64,000 nucleotides of DNA from Uloborus plumipes. Taxonomy: Eukaryota > Arthropoda > Arachnida > Araneae > Uloboridae. Shown in pieces: positions 1 through 10,058 of this stretch. Each line of letters begins with the position of its first letter. Position 1 is the stretch's first letter. The translations under genes and the position numbers were made by a program. The notes under the pieces were generated by a model. The model was not told the DNA's origin and did not search any database. It saw nothing but the letters and a program-made list of their open reading frames with translations. The stretch lies in NCBI GenBank assembly GCA_038373865.1, contig JAXGGA010005206.1, positions 1 to 64,000 of the forward strand, in the 5' to 3' direction.

Positions 1-314
1 ACTTTATTTGTCAAAGTACTTTTCTCGTGATAATCTTTAAGTGCAATCCACATTTCTTTAGCTGTATTCTTTCCTCTGATGTGAATAAGCTGATAATCCT
101 CAATAGTGAGTCCGATATATGCTTGAGCTTTATTATCGGTAGCATCCCATTCACTGATTAGCTTTCTGTTTGCATTCCCTTCCGGAATTGGTCTTTCTTG
201 CTTAATGACCTTTTCAAACAAATTATCCTTCATCAAAAGCAGCTGAACTTTATATTTCCAGTTAGAATAATTGTGATTATTTAATTTAACAATATCACTG
301 CGAAAATCCGCCAT
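1..314 (-). CDS. Copia-type retrotransposon Gag, N-terminal part
   Basis: Read on the minus strand from the ATG at 314-312, the frame stays open to the window edge (104 codons) and is therefore partial. The product begins MADFRSDIVKL, and residues 11-27 read LNNHNYSNWKYKVQLLL. That matches the start of the Copia Gag domain (gag-polypeptide of LTR copia-type), where a short N-terminus leads into an L-x-G/N-x-N-Y-x-x-W motif. Further on are a W-D-A-T stretch near residue 55 and an A-K-E-M-W motif near residue 86, both typical of the family. Gag packages the element RNA in a cytoplasmic particle. The upstream context supports the call: a tRNA-half primer site and a 242-bp LTR lie directly 5'. 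Protease, integrase and reverse transcriptase would lie to the left, outside the window. No stop or frameshift is visible here, so this copy may be fairly young. Confidence 0.85.
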   Translation of the reverse strand, partial: MADFRSDIVKLNNHNYSNWKYKVQLLLMKDNLFEKVIKQERPIPEGNANRKLISEWDATDNKAQAYIGLTIEDYQLIHIRGKNTAKEMWIALKDYHEKSTLTNK

Positions 315-398
315 TTTGCTACTATAACCAAATGTAGCTATAATATAACTAGAAATCAATACTACTATAAATTTGCAATTAAAATCTTTATGTGCTTA

Positions 399-415
399 CT
401 CTGGAGGCCATAACC
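399..415 (-). other. Copia primer-binding site (initiator tRNA half)
   Basis: Read on the minus strand this is GGTTATGGCCTCCAGAG, directly after the LTR end. Drosophila copia is primed by an internal half of initiator tRNA-Met, and its site contains GGTTATGGGCCCAG. The copy here differs at a few bases but keeps the GGTTATGG start and the position immediately next to the LTR. Confidence 0.7.
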
Positions 416-657
416 TGTTGGACTTTAGGAGAGTAGTGGAAGCTTAAGCACGGATTGCAAATACATGAAGGATAAAAGGAATTTAATTTAACATGCACAA
501 AAACACATCACAACATATAAGAGCGAAAAAAAGAGAAGAAAAGAAAATAATAATAACTTTAGAAAACAACAAATAGGTTGCTATAGTAACGCAGCCATTA
601 GCCAAACTTAAATTAATAAAAGTTGTTTAAACGTTCAAGGCTGAACTCAATTCAACA
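416..657 (-). repeat. Copia 5' long terminal repeat
   Basis: On the minus strand this runs from TGTTGAATTG at 657 to AAGTCCAACA at 416, so it has the TGTTG...CAACA ends usual for Copia LTRs, and it abuts the primer-binding site. The length of 242 bp suits the family. The 416 end is well fixed by the primer site. The 657 end rests on the TGTTGAA motif alone, because the 3' LTR is outside the window and cannot be compared. Confidence 0.65.
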
Positions 658-854
658 TTTTAAAACGAACTATCACACTTTTATACTCAATTTTGAAATG
701 GTACTTGAAAAGTAAAAAGTAATCTGATTTTTATATAATGTAAGTTACCATAAAATTCAACAGATATCGGTGGACAATCATCACTGCTTTTATTCCATGG
801 CTTTTGAATAAATGAAACAGCCTGTATAAGACACTTATCTAGTGAAGCCTTGCT

Positions 855-1230
855 TTAACGTTTCAACAACAATAACAATTTAACGTTGCCAAATACCATA
901 AAATTTAAACTCGCGCTGATGTGATTAAATATGACATCCATTGTTATACTTAAACGTCGTTGCTAAGAAACAGTAACAATGAAAGTAATCATAAAGAAAA
1001 TGGCGAAATAAAAGCTTCTCGAAGTTTCATTGAAGGCAAGAAAAAAACGGGTTTTTTGTGAAAACTCGCGTTTTTACAGAAAAAACGCCGACGTAGATGA
1101 ACTCAGAAACCAAAACTCTATCTAAATACAAACTTTTATCGAAATCGTTAGAGCCGTTTTCGAGATCCGAAAAATAAATAAATAAATATATATATATACA
1201 AGAATTGCTCGTTTAAAGGTATTAGATATG
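855..1230 (-). repeat. Dispersed repeat, left copy
   Basis: This stretch matches 61657-62043 in reverse orientation over about 375 bp. Shared blocks include AACGAGCAATTCTTGTATA, CGGATCTCGAAAACGGCTC and TTTAATCACATCAGCG. It has no coding capacity. The start next to a TATA-rich run resembles the 5' ends of some Helitron-like repeats, but no CTAG end with a hairpin was found, so it stays unclassified. Confidence 0.7.
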
Positions 1231-1776
1231 ACTCACATAAGTTGTAGTTGGAACTAGTAGTGAACAGATGTAAGAAGGGGGCAAATACCAATTTTTTCTG
1301 CCAGGTAAAATCAAAGAGAGAGAAAACCATAAAATTTAAAAAGAAAGAGAGAGAGAGAGAGATGCACTTTTAAGAACTGCTAAGAGGAAGTGGCGGATTT
1401 ACCAAGTCGCAACAGTCGCGATTACGTTGGTCTCCGAAGAGGATTATAACACTTGTTTCTTAAACTACTTCTCTACTCAGAAAATAAATCGAGGTGATGT
1501 GCAAAATTGTTCTTTTTTTAATTGGGTTTGAAAAGATCCAATTATTTATTGTTAAAAATTGTAAGCTAAGAACTTAGCTTAAATAATTACTAGTTACAGT
1601 TGAGAAATGTTGTCTTTGAATATTGATTTTTGTGAAAAGTTTTATTTTAAGCTGGACGGGGAAAAATCAAACTTTTAAACAATGGTTTGTGGTGCGCGCA
1701 TCAATCCTCTTCGAATTAGTTTTAGGTCTAATTTTAAAGAGTTGGACAACCGATCTTGGATGTACACTAAATATAA
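1231..1776. other. No gene seen; short GA run
   Basis: AT-rich sequence without a supported feature apart from a (GA)n run at 1345-1362. The short frames here have no recognisable motif. Confidence 0.5.
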
Positions 1777-2193
1777 GCCTAGCAGCATAATCTCATCGGC
1801 CGATGATCGACCATTCATCGGAACCCGATGAAATTCTCATCGGCCGATGATCGGATTCGATGAGTTCTCATCGGGAATTGCTCCAATATGTCTCATCGGC
1901 CGAACAGAAATCGAGCAGCAAAGTTCGATGACTTTTGCTCAAAATACGATGAGATTTGGAGTAATTTACGAGCAGTGCAGTCCTGTGCCGATGAATTTAG
2001 GATCAATTTTGGATGCTCGGCTTATTTTCAACGGGAAAGTTGATCGGAAGGATATCGCTTTCCGATGAAAAGTAGCTCATCGAAAACCGTATTCGGATAC
2101 TGATCGGAACGCTGTCATCGTGCGTTACGGGATCAGTTTACGAGGAGTTCGATGATCGGTCGAGCAAAATCCGATGAGTTGATGCTACTTAGG
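1777..2193 (-). mobile_element. CATCGGCCGATGA-type MITE, copy 1
   Basis: This is one of three copies of a ~410-bp non-autonomous DNA element (others at 21278-21683 and 41686-42091), here reversed. The termini are imperfect inverted repeats, consensus CCCWAGYAGCATCAWCTCATC. The interior is full of palindromic CATCGGCCGATG blocks. The flanks carry the same dinucleotide on both sides (AA), as the other copies do with TC and AT. The 73-residue open frame inside is not conserved as a protein in the other copies. Superfamily unknown. Confidence 0.75.
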
Positions 2194-3347
2194 AAAGTTC
2201 TTTCTTTTATCCAGACAGTTTTGTGGAACTACGCCTCCAATCTTATTACGGTGAAAGGGGCAAGAATATTTCTATCCGATATGTGCATTAGAGCAGTACA
2301 AAGAGAGAACATAGATATTAATTCAATTTAAAACTTTTAATATTATCAGCTTTCTTGTTTTGAGAAGTTTAAAATAGAAAACTGCCGTTTTTTTTAAACT
2401 TTATTTCCAATATCTGCATACCTCTACAGTGTTATTATTGAAATATATCTGATGCGAAAACTCTTTTGATATCTTTTTGGGCGAACATCTCCACATAATC
2501 GGAATTTTTTTTGAGCCACTTTTCCCACGCTGCGATTTAATAGAATCGATGAACAGAGCCCATCTTCTTCGCTGCAACGCACTGCTTGAAGATGGATACA
2601 AAATCAACTGGTAATGGCGTACCAGAGAACGTCCCCTGTAAAGACCTAAATCACATTGTGTTCATTTTTGAGTTTTCTTTAAGCTTCTGGTTAGACTTTA
2701 TCGTTTGCCGATAGAAATAAAGAAATGAAAAGAGTTGGGTTCTTCGTGACGTAGATCCAGCTATCGAACGATTGCTGTGTTTGACAATGTGGTCGCACTT
2801 GCATATGCCTCGCAGAAAAGGTACTTCTATTGATCGAAGTATCATGGCATTATTATGACACAAACACAATTTAAAAAAGAAAATTGTGGGAAGAGTATTT
2901 CTGCATCTATGGAATAGTATGAAGACTCTTTTTTCACATAACATCTCGCGAAAGTAATTATTTTTAGTGTCAGGGACAGCCTTCCACGACACAGCAAAAA
3001 ATACTGAGTTTTGTAACCAGTTGGCTTTCTAATAAATGTTCGAAATACTGTACGTTCTTGAAAACCGCGGTTAGCACTCGTAAACAGTTCCATTTATAAA
3101 GGGTAAATGGGTTGTGGGTGATAACTTTCCGAAGTTTTCAATTTAAAACTATGTATGAAAAATTAGCATCGTTCCACGTTGTTTGATACGGCTCAAAATG
3201 CTTTTTCTTATTTTCCCCCTCATTGTAATCTTATCTAACACCCCTAATTTGGTAAGATTAGAGAAGAGCTGACGCATGCGTAAATGTACGGAAGGTTTTA
3301 CCTAAGAAGATCAGATAGTAGTAGAATAATTGATTTGAACAGTCTCT
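2194..3347. other. No supported gene
   Basis: Unique-looking AT-rich sequence. Two overlapping minus-strand open frames (113 residues at 2651-2992 and 83 residues at 2842-3093) have no recognised motif, and no clear splice sites frame them. They are treated as chance frames. Confidence 0.4.
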
Positions 3348-4655
3348 TCTCTATCTAATAATAATAAAGCTGAAGGTTAGTCTTTCTTTCTTTCTTTCTA
3401 TCCGTCTGTTACGCGCGTAGCGCCAAAACCGTTCGGTCAATTTTCACGACATTTGGCACAAAATTAGTTTGTAGTACGAGGTTTTGCACTACGAAGCAAT
3501 TTTTCGAAAATTCTATTTCGTTCTTTTTCTATTCTAATTCTTAGCAAAAATTCGATAAAATAGGGCAGAAATATTTTATACACATTTTCAAGTCTTATAT
3601 CATTCAAAAGCTTGAAATTTTGTACTAAAAATGATGTCAGTTTGAAGTTTCTACGAGCACTAGAAGAGCTGTAATAATTGTTCTTAAAATTCCGGAAATT
3701 CAAGGCTTACCTTCAGTAAAGCAAGCCAAACGATACTAAAATGGTTGAGCTCGAGAATGAAATTTGTTTGAAAATAGAGATGAAATTAATTATTTCATCA
3801 ACGGAAATCAACATTTCAGCAATATTGATTTTGGCAACGTTTGGAAACAGTAGTAGGCGCGTCTATCGCCCATTTAGCGAGAAAGGGGTACCCAAAGCAC
3901 AAAGATTAACCAAATATCGTATAAATTGCAACATTGCAACGTTCTTTTTATAAAGTGTTTCATTTCGGAAAATGTATTGTTTTGTTTTAAAGCTAGGAAA
4001 GGAAACTTTCTTCTTCTTTCAAACTTTGGTAAGATTTCTGTTGGTTTCTGTGAGCAACAAAATTGTTCTTATTTTCTCTTTTGGCTTATTTTTGTGCATC
4101 TCCCTTGTGGTTGTATTCGAATGTCCCAAGGGGGTGTTTTCCCCTTTTTATGGAGAAATCAGTGTTGATTTCAATACAGACATATTGATATGAATTGGCG
4201 CGACCACTTGGCGATATATCGCCAAGCTTTTGGTCGCCAAGTATTTGTCGCCAATTTGGTGACAAATTTGGCTTTTTTTTTGGGGGGGGGGGTGTTCAAT
4301 TTGGCTCTATTGGCGGTATTTTGCGAAAAACCCACTGAATGATGTTAAAATCGGCGATATTTAGGAGATTAATCATTGTAAACATTTTTTGCATTGTTTC
4401 GTGGAAAACTAGGGATATAATTGTTTGAATTGTTATCTTAATCACTTCAAACACTATTTTAGCACTTAAGGCATCTACTAAGAAACTTACTCGTAAAAGG
4501 AAGTAGTGTGGGAACCATACCAGATTTTTATATCATACTTTGAAGGAATTATAACTGAATTATAACTAAAATAGAACATTTTTTCTGCTATATCAATTTT
4601 TTTACAAATGAACTTTTAATTTTATACTACGGGCAAGCCGTGCGGGTACCGCTAG
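3348..4655 (+). mobile_element. Non-autonomous Helitron, copy 1 (1.3 kb)
   Basis: It starts TCTCTATCTAATAATAATAA and ends with the hairpin GCGGGTACCGC immediately followed by CTAG and a host T, the Helitron pattern (5' TC, short 3' hairpin, CTRR end, no target duplication). After the 5' end come a TTTC/TCTG microsatellite and a GTTACGCGCGTAGCGCC block shared with the copies at 18957-19941 and 28532-30651. A 20-bp perfect palindrome, CTTGGCGATATATCGCCAAG, lies at 4207-4226. There is no Rep/helicase frame, so it depends on a partner for movement. The exact 5' base is uncertain because the preceding base is not A in all copies. Confidence 0.75.
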
Positions 4656-4989
4656 TAATCAAATAAACTGCAAATAAACTCTAACCAAACACCAACTGTA
4701 AAGCCGTCCAGTAGTAAATTACGGTAGGAGATTTTATTATTCACTATAGTAGTATACACACCGTAGTTATAGTGTAAGTTTGTTCTTAATGTGATCAATT
4801 TAATTTTTTTATTAGTTTGTAATCCTTGTTCATTCATTAATCTTTTCGTATATTTAATAAAACGAAAAAAAAAATGAGTATGGTAACCGATTTTCTTCAT
4901 AATAAGTTGTGAGATATGATAGGTAGAGTGTATGTCAAAGTTCTTATTGTGATCAATCCTTTCGTTATCTCTCTCTCTCTCCCTTTATA
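4656..4989. other. No gene seen; short TC run
   Basis: AT-rich spacer between two mobile elements, with a (TC)n run at about 4969-4982. The 82-residue minus frame has no recognisable feature. Confidence 0.45.
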
Positions 4990-5165
4990 CAGTCGACGCT
5001 CGATATAACGACCGTCTCCGTTCTACAGAAAACAGTCTTTATAACGAGTGGTCACTATAAGAGGTAGAACATAGAGTATATTGGGATGCAGTTGGGGGTT
5101 TTCTCACCGGTCGTTATATTAGGATGGTCTTTATAAAGAGCGGTCGTTATAACGAGCGTCGACTG
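4990..5165. mobile_element. pogo/Tigger-like MITE, 176 bp
   Basis: Left end CAGTCGACGCTCGATATAAC and right end GTTATAACGAGCGTCGACTG form inverted repeats of about 25 bp, flanked by TA on both sides. The CAGTCGA...CTCG...TATAACGACC terminus and the TA target are typical of pogo/Tigger-derived MITEs in arthropods. No coding capacity. Confidence 0.85.
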
Positions 5166-5250
5166 TATATCCTGCTTTTCATAGGAGTCTTAAATGTCAT
5201 GTCTAAAATTCCATGTCAGCGCTTCAGTATTCCTATCACGTCAAAATCAT

Positions 5251-5998
5251 AAAAATTTGGATGTACATTTCGATCAATGAAAGTGACTCTTGGTACAGTG
5301 CAATAGCTTATGAAAACCTTGTTAGCCAATCTGCCGTGCTGAGCACAAAAGTGGTACCCGCACTTTTTAACAAAATTGAGTTATCGCCACCAGGTGGCTC
5401 TTTGTGACGTATTGTACCTAAATACAAAATTATATGGTCATCTGAGAACGGGAAATATTCAAAAAAAAAAAAATTCTGAAACAGATTCATCTGAATCAAA
5501 TACATGGAAGCGAAAAACTTTAAAGAGTTATTTCTCAGTTTGAGCTCCACAGCAGATACCACTGTTGCGCTTAGCACGGCAGCATTCTCCAGAGTCACAA
5601 ATTGCCAAAAAATTAAAAGCTGAAATCAACTCTTATTCCCCAAGAGAACACGTATTTATCCCTCTTGAGACCTGCAGAATTTTGCCCTGTTTCGTAATTA
5701 CTCCATGCCCCTTTACGTTAGCAGCGTTGATGGTCGGATTGCAGCCAGTTCTGTGGTAGTCCTCACGATCTCTTGACGGATGGTTCCGCTTTGACTCCTC
5801 TGCCGACACCAGACGCAATGGACCTTATTCATGTGACGTCATTGCGGGTATTGACCGAGCCTAGCAGACGAAATTTAAGATTTGGAACCAATCAAGATTG
5901 TGGAAACTGGATGTAATACCCGCAAACGAAGACCGTTGCCATTCCGTGAATAAGGTCCATTCCAAACTCACGATTAATCGCCGCTACTGGACACATCA
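5251..5998 (+). repeat. Duplicated segment, copy 1
   Basis: This segment shares two blocks with 6272-6620. One is around ATGAAAGTGACTCTTGGTA. The other is a ~260-bp block from the AATTTTGCCCTGTTTCG region to CGATTAATCGCCGCTACTGG. On the minus strand both copies keep an open frame with a common stretch (ESKRNHPSRDREDYHRTG) of unknown identity. This copy is interrupted by a 139-bp MITE at 5820-5958 and has extra sequence at about 5315-5590. Confidence 0.65.
5820..5958. mobile_element. MITE with GGACCTTATTCA ends, 139 bp
   Basis: The ends GGACCTTATTCA and TGAATAAGGTCC are inverted repeats. The duplicated segment at 6272-6620 supplies the empty site (GCAATTCC). Comparing the two shows a clean insertion with a 2-bp AT duplication at 5818-5819 and 5959-5960. 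No coding capacity; superfamily not assigned. Confidence 0.8.
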
Positions 5999-6271
5999 GA
6001 ATTCTCATGACTTATAACGTTGACTGTCAGGACGAAAAAATCGTAGCTTATGAGTTGGGCTAAAAAAATGTACCTGTCAGCCAGTTTTGATTTACTGGTA
6101 CCTAATCAGAAGCTAAATATCCACATTAATGTCACTGTACTACAAATGAATAAAAATCTTTACGAAATCGGCAAATATATCACGTACGAGCTAATTCAAA
6201 GTCGATTCAATCAACTAAAATGACATGCTATGAATTATCTTGCAGTTTGGCAGTCAACATGTTAAAAATCA

Positions 6272-6620
6272 CAAAAATGTATAGATACATTTCAATCCAT
6301 GAAAGTGACTCTTGGTAAAGTGCAGTAGCATATGAGATCTACTCATTTTCCAAAGTCAAGCCCGTTCAAAATTCAGAACTAAAATCAACACTAATTCCCC
6401 CCAAAAACGCGTATTTAACAGTGCTCTTAAGCACTGCTGAATTTTGCCCTGTTTCGCAATTACGCTATGCTCCTTTACGTTAGCAGCGTTGATGGTCGGA
6501 TTGCGGCCAGTTCTGTGGTAGTCCTCACGATCTCTTGACGGATGGTTCCGCTTTGACTCCTTTGCCGACACCAGACGCAATTCCAAACTCACGATTAATC
6601 GCCGCTACTGGAGTCACGTT
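6272..6620 (+). repeat. Duplicated segment, copy 2 (empty site)
   Basis: Counterpart of 5251-5998 without the MITE, reading straight through GACGCAATTCCAAAC. The minus-strand frame at 6356-6592 (78 residues) shares RNHPSRDREDYHRTG and NPTINAANVK with the frame in copy 1. I do not recognise the protein, and both frames may reflect only the duplication. Confidence 0.65.
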
Positions 6621-6897
6621 CCGTCCCTTCCTATTTTAGAGTGACGGCTGCTTTCATTACGTTCGGTCAATTACGCCGTTTTGCTGCATTACACTTTTAC
6701 TTAGATATTCATAATCACGTTCTCCCATCACCGTTTTTATTTTGTAGTTATACCACCTACAGTTGTGAGGCATTTGTGAAGAAATGCCAATATTTCGAGA
6801 ACCGGTTTCGGCATGGAAGGTCTTGCAAAGTTCAGAATCGCTCATTCTTTTCTGACGTTTTTGTACGCTGTAAAAAAATGAATGTTGTTTTTATAGT

Positions 6898-7228
6898 ATA
6901 ATAAAGCTAATTTAAAGTAATAAACTGTAAAAATTACTAATTTTACAGCACCAAATTGCAAAATTGCTAATTTTATAGTACAGTTTATTACCGTGCATTT
7001 TACAGTTTTAAACTGGAACCTCTGCTGCCAGTATTATACTGTTGTTTTACAGTGTAATACAGCTAAATTTTGCGGCAATAAACTGTAAAATTTCGAACTT
7101 TACTGTAAGAAACTGTAAAATTGCTAGTTTTACATTGCATTGCTGTGCATTATACAGTTTTAGCTTGGAACCTCGGCTACCACTATTATACTGCAAAAAC
7201 AACAGTTCATTTTTTCCAGTGTAGTGCA
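6898..7228. repeat. Two tandem ~165-bp units rich in ACTGTAAAA
   Basis: Two diverged units follow each other. Each contains AATAAACTGTAAAA, a TGCATT-TACAGTTTTA block, GGAACCTC-GCTRCCA and a TATTATACTG end. The right end, CCAGTG, is preceded by a T run. It looks like a small satellite or a partly duplicated MITE. No coding role. Confidence 0.6.
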
Positions 7229-7360
7229 TATAAGCGAACTGTAAGTGTTTAGCTGTGGTGCTAAATTTACTTTACCGGAATGCAAAAACGGATTGAAGAA
7301 ACTTTGATTAAACAGTCGTTGCGGTCCAACTTTGAGTGATGAGTGAGGGAAGGGGGGATA

Positions 7361-7410
7361 CAGTCGAACCTAGCTAACTTGAAATTAATGGGACCATAAT
7401 AATTATTTCA
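7361..7410 (+). mobile_element. pogo/Tigger-like end fragment
   Basis: TA followed by CAGTCGAACCTAGCTAACTT matches the terminal sequence of pogo/Tigger elements (compare 4990). No matching right end was found downstream, so this is a remnant. Confidence 0.4.
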
Positions 7411-7792
7411 TGCTATCCAAAAATTGATTAAGTCACCAAATCAGTACTTCATGGAAAACGATACTTCACGTTAAGCAATGGAATCCTATGCAATATGTGC
7501 AAAAAAAAAAATGTTCATTAATGACACTTTTAGCATTGACACAATGCATTAGCTAAAAGTTACAAGAAGCAATGTTGGAATACAAAATAATGCCAGATGC
7601 CTAACAAAAACTAACGGCATTCCTTCTTTTGCAGTGCTCTAATTTTGGCTTATGCATTTTGAAATAACGTAATTCACTATATGGTTTGAAAAAATTCTTT
7701 AAAATGACCGTTTTAGAAGGGATTCAGATTTGAACAGCTCTGTTTTGTAGATAAATTAGGATATAAGAATAAATGTAACTACTAACTAAAAT

Positions 7793-8105
7793 TAGTGGCG
7801 CAACAACCCATGTGGGCCAAGGCCTACTGTGACCATCTCAGTTTTCAAGACCTAGGGCTCTGGGGTGCAAGGCAGATGTCTCGAGTTTGATCCTAGCCAA
7901 TCAAAGATCGACCGTCTTTATTGATGGTGGCTTGGGGACGTTAAAAAGATTCGTGGTCATAGAGTCCTCAAGTGAATTTTACCTCTGAGGACACTGGACC
8001 AGGGGTTTGCTCGGTTCCTGGTCTAGATCAAAAGAGCAGACGCTCTTCAGGGCAGCAGGTATGAGGAAACTGGCGTGAAAAGTGAAAAGAATAAAGTGAA
8101 AGAAA
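7793..8105 (+). repeat. SINE-like or unclassified dispersed repeat (~310 bp)
   Basis: A GC-richer block from TAGTGGCGCAACAACCC through AGTTTGATCCTAGCC, GGACACTGGACCAGGGGTTT and AAAGAGCAGACGCTCTTC to a GTGAAA-rich tail. AGTTTGATCCTAGCC resembles a weak Pol III B box. I believe this block is repeated in arthropod genomes, but no second copy occurs in this window, so the class is unproven. Confidence 0.4.
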
Positions 8106-8524
8106 CATACTGTCTGCCCATTTATGCTTTGAAATTGGTTTAGACGAGTTTAGACGACTCTAACTGCATGATAGGGGAAAAAGTAAAAAATGTGATGAGA
8201 GTGTCTCGTTCATATTAGTACGACTCTGCTTAGTTTAGAATCTAACCCACATCTGCAAATGCTGATATAACTAATAGATGCGTCTATTTCCGGATGTTAT
8301 CCTTTCCACCTCATTCGTGGTCAGACACTATGTGTGGCTCATTGTAAAAAAATATTACGTCCTTGTAAATGATTGTATTAAGTCCTTCCTCAAATTTTCC
8401 CTTTGGAAAAGAAATACAAGTGTTCAACTATTTAGAATCTAATCAGTTCACACATACAGTACGGACCACATTCCGAGCATCTTGACTACATAAAAAACAA
8501 TACATATGAAGGAAAGAACACCTA
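8106..8524. other. No supported feature
   Basis: AT-rich spacer between two SINE-like pieces; nothing recognised. Confidence 0.4.
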
Positions 8525-8593
8525 CGGCAAGGTAGGAATCGAACCCACGACCTCCGGCTAAGAAGACACAGCTTCTGCCACAGAGCCGCCTCT
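8525..8593 (-). repeat. tRNA-derived sequence (SINE head or tRNA pseudogene)
   Basis: On the minus strand there is an A-box-like TGTGGCAGAAG, followed 40 bases later by a B box, GGGTTCGATTCC. Only about four base pairs of the acceptor stem form (CGGC with GCCG), so it is not a functional tRNA. tRNA-derived SINEs commonly look like this. Confidence 0.55.
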
Positions 8594-9540
8594 ATTTTTC
8601 ATTAGATATTATTTTATTGACAAAGTGTGTTGCTTCATTTTGAAAAGATGTAACTGAAGGTGATATCAGTTGGAAATCAAACAAGCATTTCAAAAATATG
8701 GAGATTCACCACTTTTACAACAAACGACAACTATCCCATCTGCATAACAAATTCTTTTCCTCTTACTTTAACACTTACATTGTTTTTACTCATTTGTTGC
8801 TCGTGCATTTATTTCCTCAGTTTAGCCTTTTATTTAAGTTAACTTATTTCTTTTGAAATAGCGCCTGAGAGAAAAAAAATCTGGCAACGGGAAAAAATCG
8901 CTGTTCTGAACAGGTTTTATTCATGTTATTCTTTTGGTGATTTTTTGCGATGCTTGAGTTTTAACCAGTGATTATCTGTGGAATAAATGTTTGAAAAGTA
9001 AATCTGAAGGTAAATTATTTTATGTCTTAATAAATATTCATTAAGAACGGTGAGTCCCTTTCTAAAATTGAGCTATTAGAACTCGTTTAGGTATCCCGAT
9101 TGGAGTCGGTCTTAGTTTTCTGATATCAGCCTACATTGCCATTTTAATGCCATTTTTATAATAATCTCTGTCAATTACATTAATATTCTTTTTGAGTTTT
9201 TGCATTATGAAAGTTTGAAATTTATTATAAACATTATTTTGCTTCTTATTAATCGATTTCAAATTTGTTCGCTACCCACTCAAAATTTATCTGACTGTGT
9301 GCAATGTGCATTTTACTGTTACGTATATTAACTTATAAATTTTTCTACAGCTTTGTAAATTTCTGATACAAGCGGCGTCGTTGTTTCATAGAAAATCCAA
9401 TAAATCGTGGTAATTTATTGAACCTTATTTAAATCATAAACAGCTGAAGGGATGACATTACATTTTCTTTTTAGCCTACTTTCCCGTTAAAAATAAAAGA
9501 GACGAAAAAAGCATTAAAATTGGCTTAATGCATCTAAAAA
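8594..9540. other. No supported feature
   Basis: AT-rich sequence with short open frames only; nothing recognised on either strand. Confidence 0.4.
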
Positions 9541-9617
9541 ATGTCGCCAAGTCCAAAAAATATCGCCAAGTCCAAAAAATATCGCCAAGCCCAAAAAATA
9601 TCGCCAAGTAAAAAAAA
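9541..9617. repeat. 19-bp tandem repeat, four units
   Basis: Four successive units of ATCGCCAAGTCCAAAAAAT with small changes. The ATCGCCAAG core also occurs in the Helitron palindrome at 4207-4226. Confidence 0.85.
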
Positions 9618-9699
9618 GTCAAAAAGAAACAAAAAAATGAAATAAATATCGAAAAATTAAAAATTTGAAAGTAGGGTATTGAGATGGGGAATTTGTGTG

Positions 9700-9733
9700 T
9701 CTGTCGGTCTGTCGGTCGGTCTGTCTGTCTGTC
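9700..9733. repeat. (TCTG/TCGG)n microsatellite
   Basis: Tetranucleotide run ending in a C run. Similar TCTG runs follow the 5' ends of the Helitrons in this window. Confidence 0.85.
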
Positions 9734-9736
9734 CCC

Positions 9737-10058
9737 CCCTAATAACTTTTGAATGAACATTCCGATTTGGACAAACTTTTTTTTGTTGGAAAGATCTCGG
9801 CGAGTACAGCTCATTCCCATATTTAATTTTTTGATTTGAACAATTTTTGGTTCAACTTTGAGCCGTTCAAATAACCGGTCCCGCGATACTAACTTTTTAA
9901 TGAACAGTCCGATTTGAACAAACTTTTTTTTGTTGGAAAGAACTTTTCAAGGATACTTCATTCCCGTATTTACATTTCCGATTTGAACAATTTTTCGTTC
10001 AACATTGAACCGCTCAAGCAAGCTGTCACCCCTAATAACTTTTGAGTAAACAGTCCGA
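9737..10058. repeat. ~147-bp tandem repeat, about 2.2 units
   Basis: Units begin near 9737, 9883 and 10030. Each carries TAATAACTTTTGAATGAACA or a close variant, then CCGATTTG-ACAAAC, a T run with GTTGGAAAGA, and ATTTGAACAATTTTT-GTTCAAC. A degenerate piece on the opposite strand is seen near 31140-31240. Confidence 0.7.

Noticed and set aside
1777..2193. CRISPR-like array from repeated CATCGGCCGATG blocks
   Set aside because: Spacing is irregular, the whole unit recurs at two other loci, and the genome is eukaryotic.
2651..3093. Overlapping minus-strand frames of 113 and 83 residues
   Set aside because: No motif, no splice sites and ordinary length for chance frames in 64 kb.
9476..9820. 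114-residue minus-strand frame
   Set aside because: It is produced by the 19-bp tandem array and the TCTG microsatellite.
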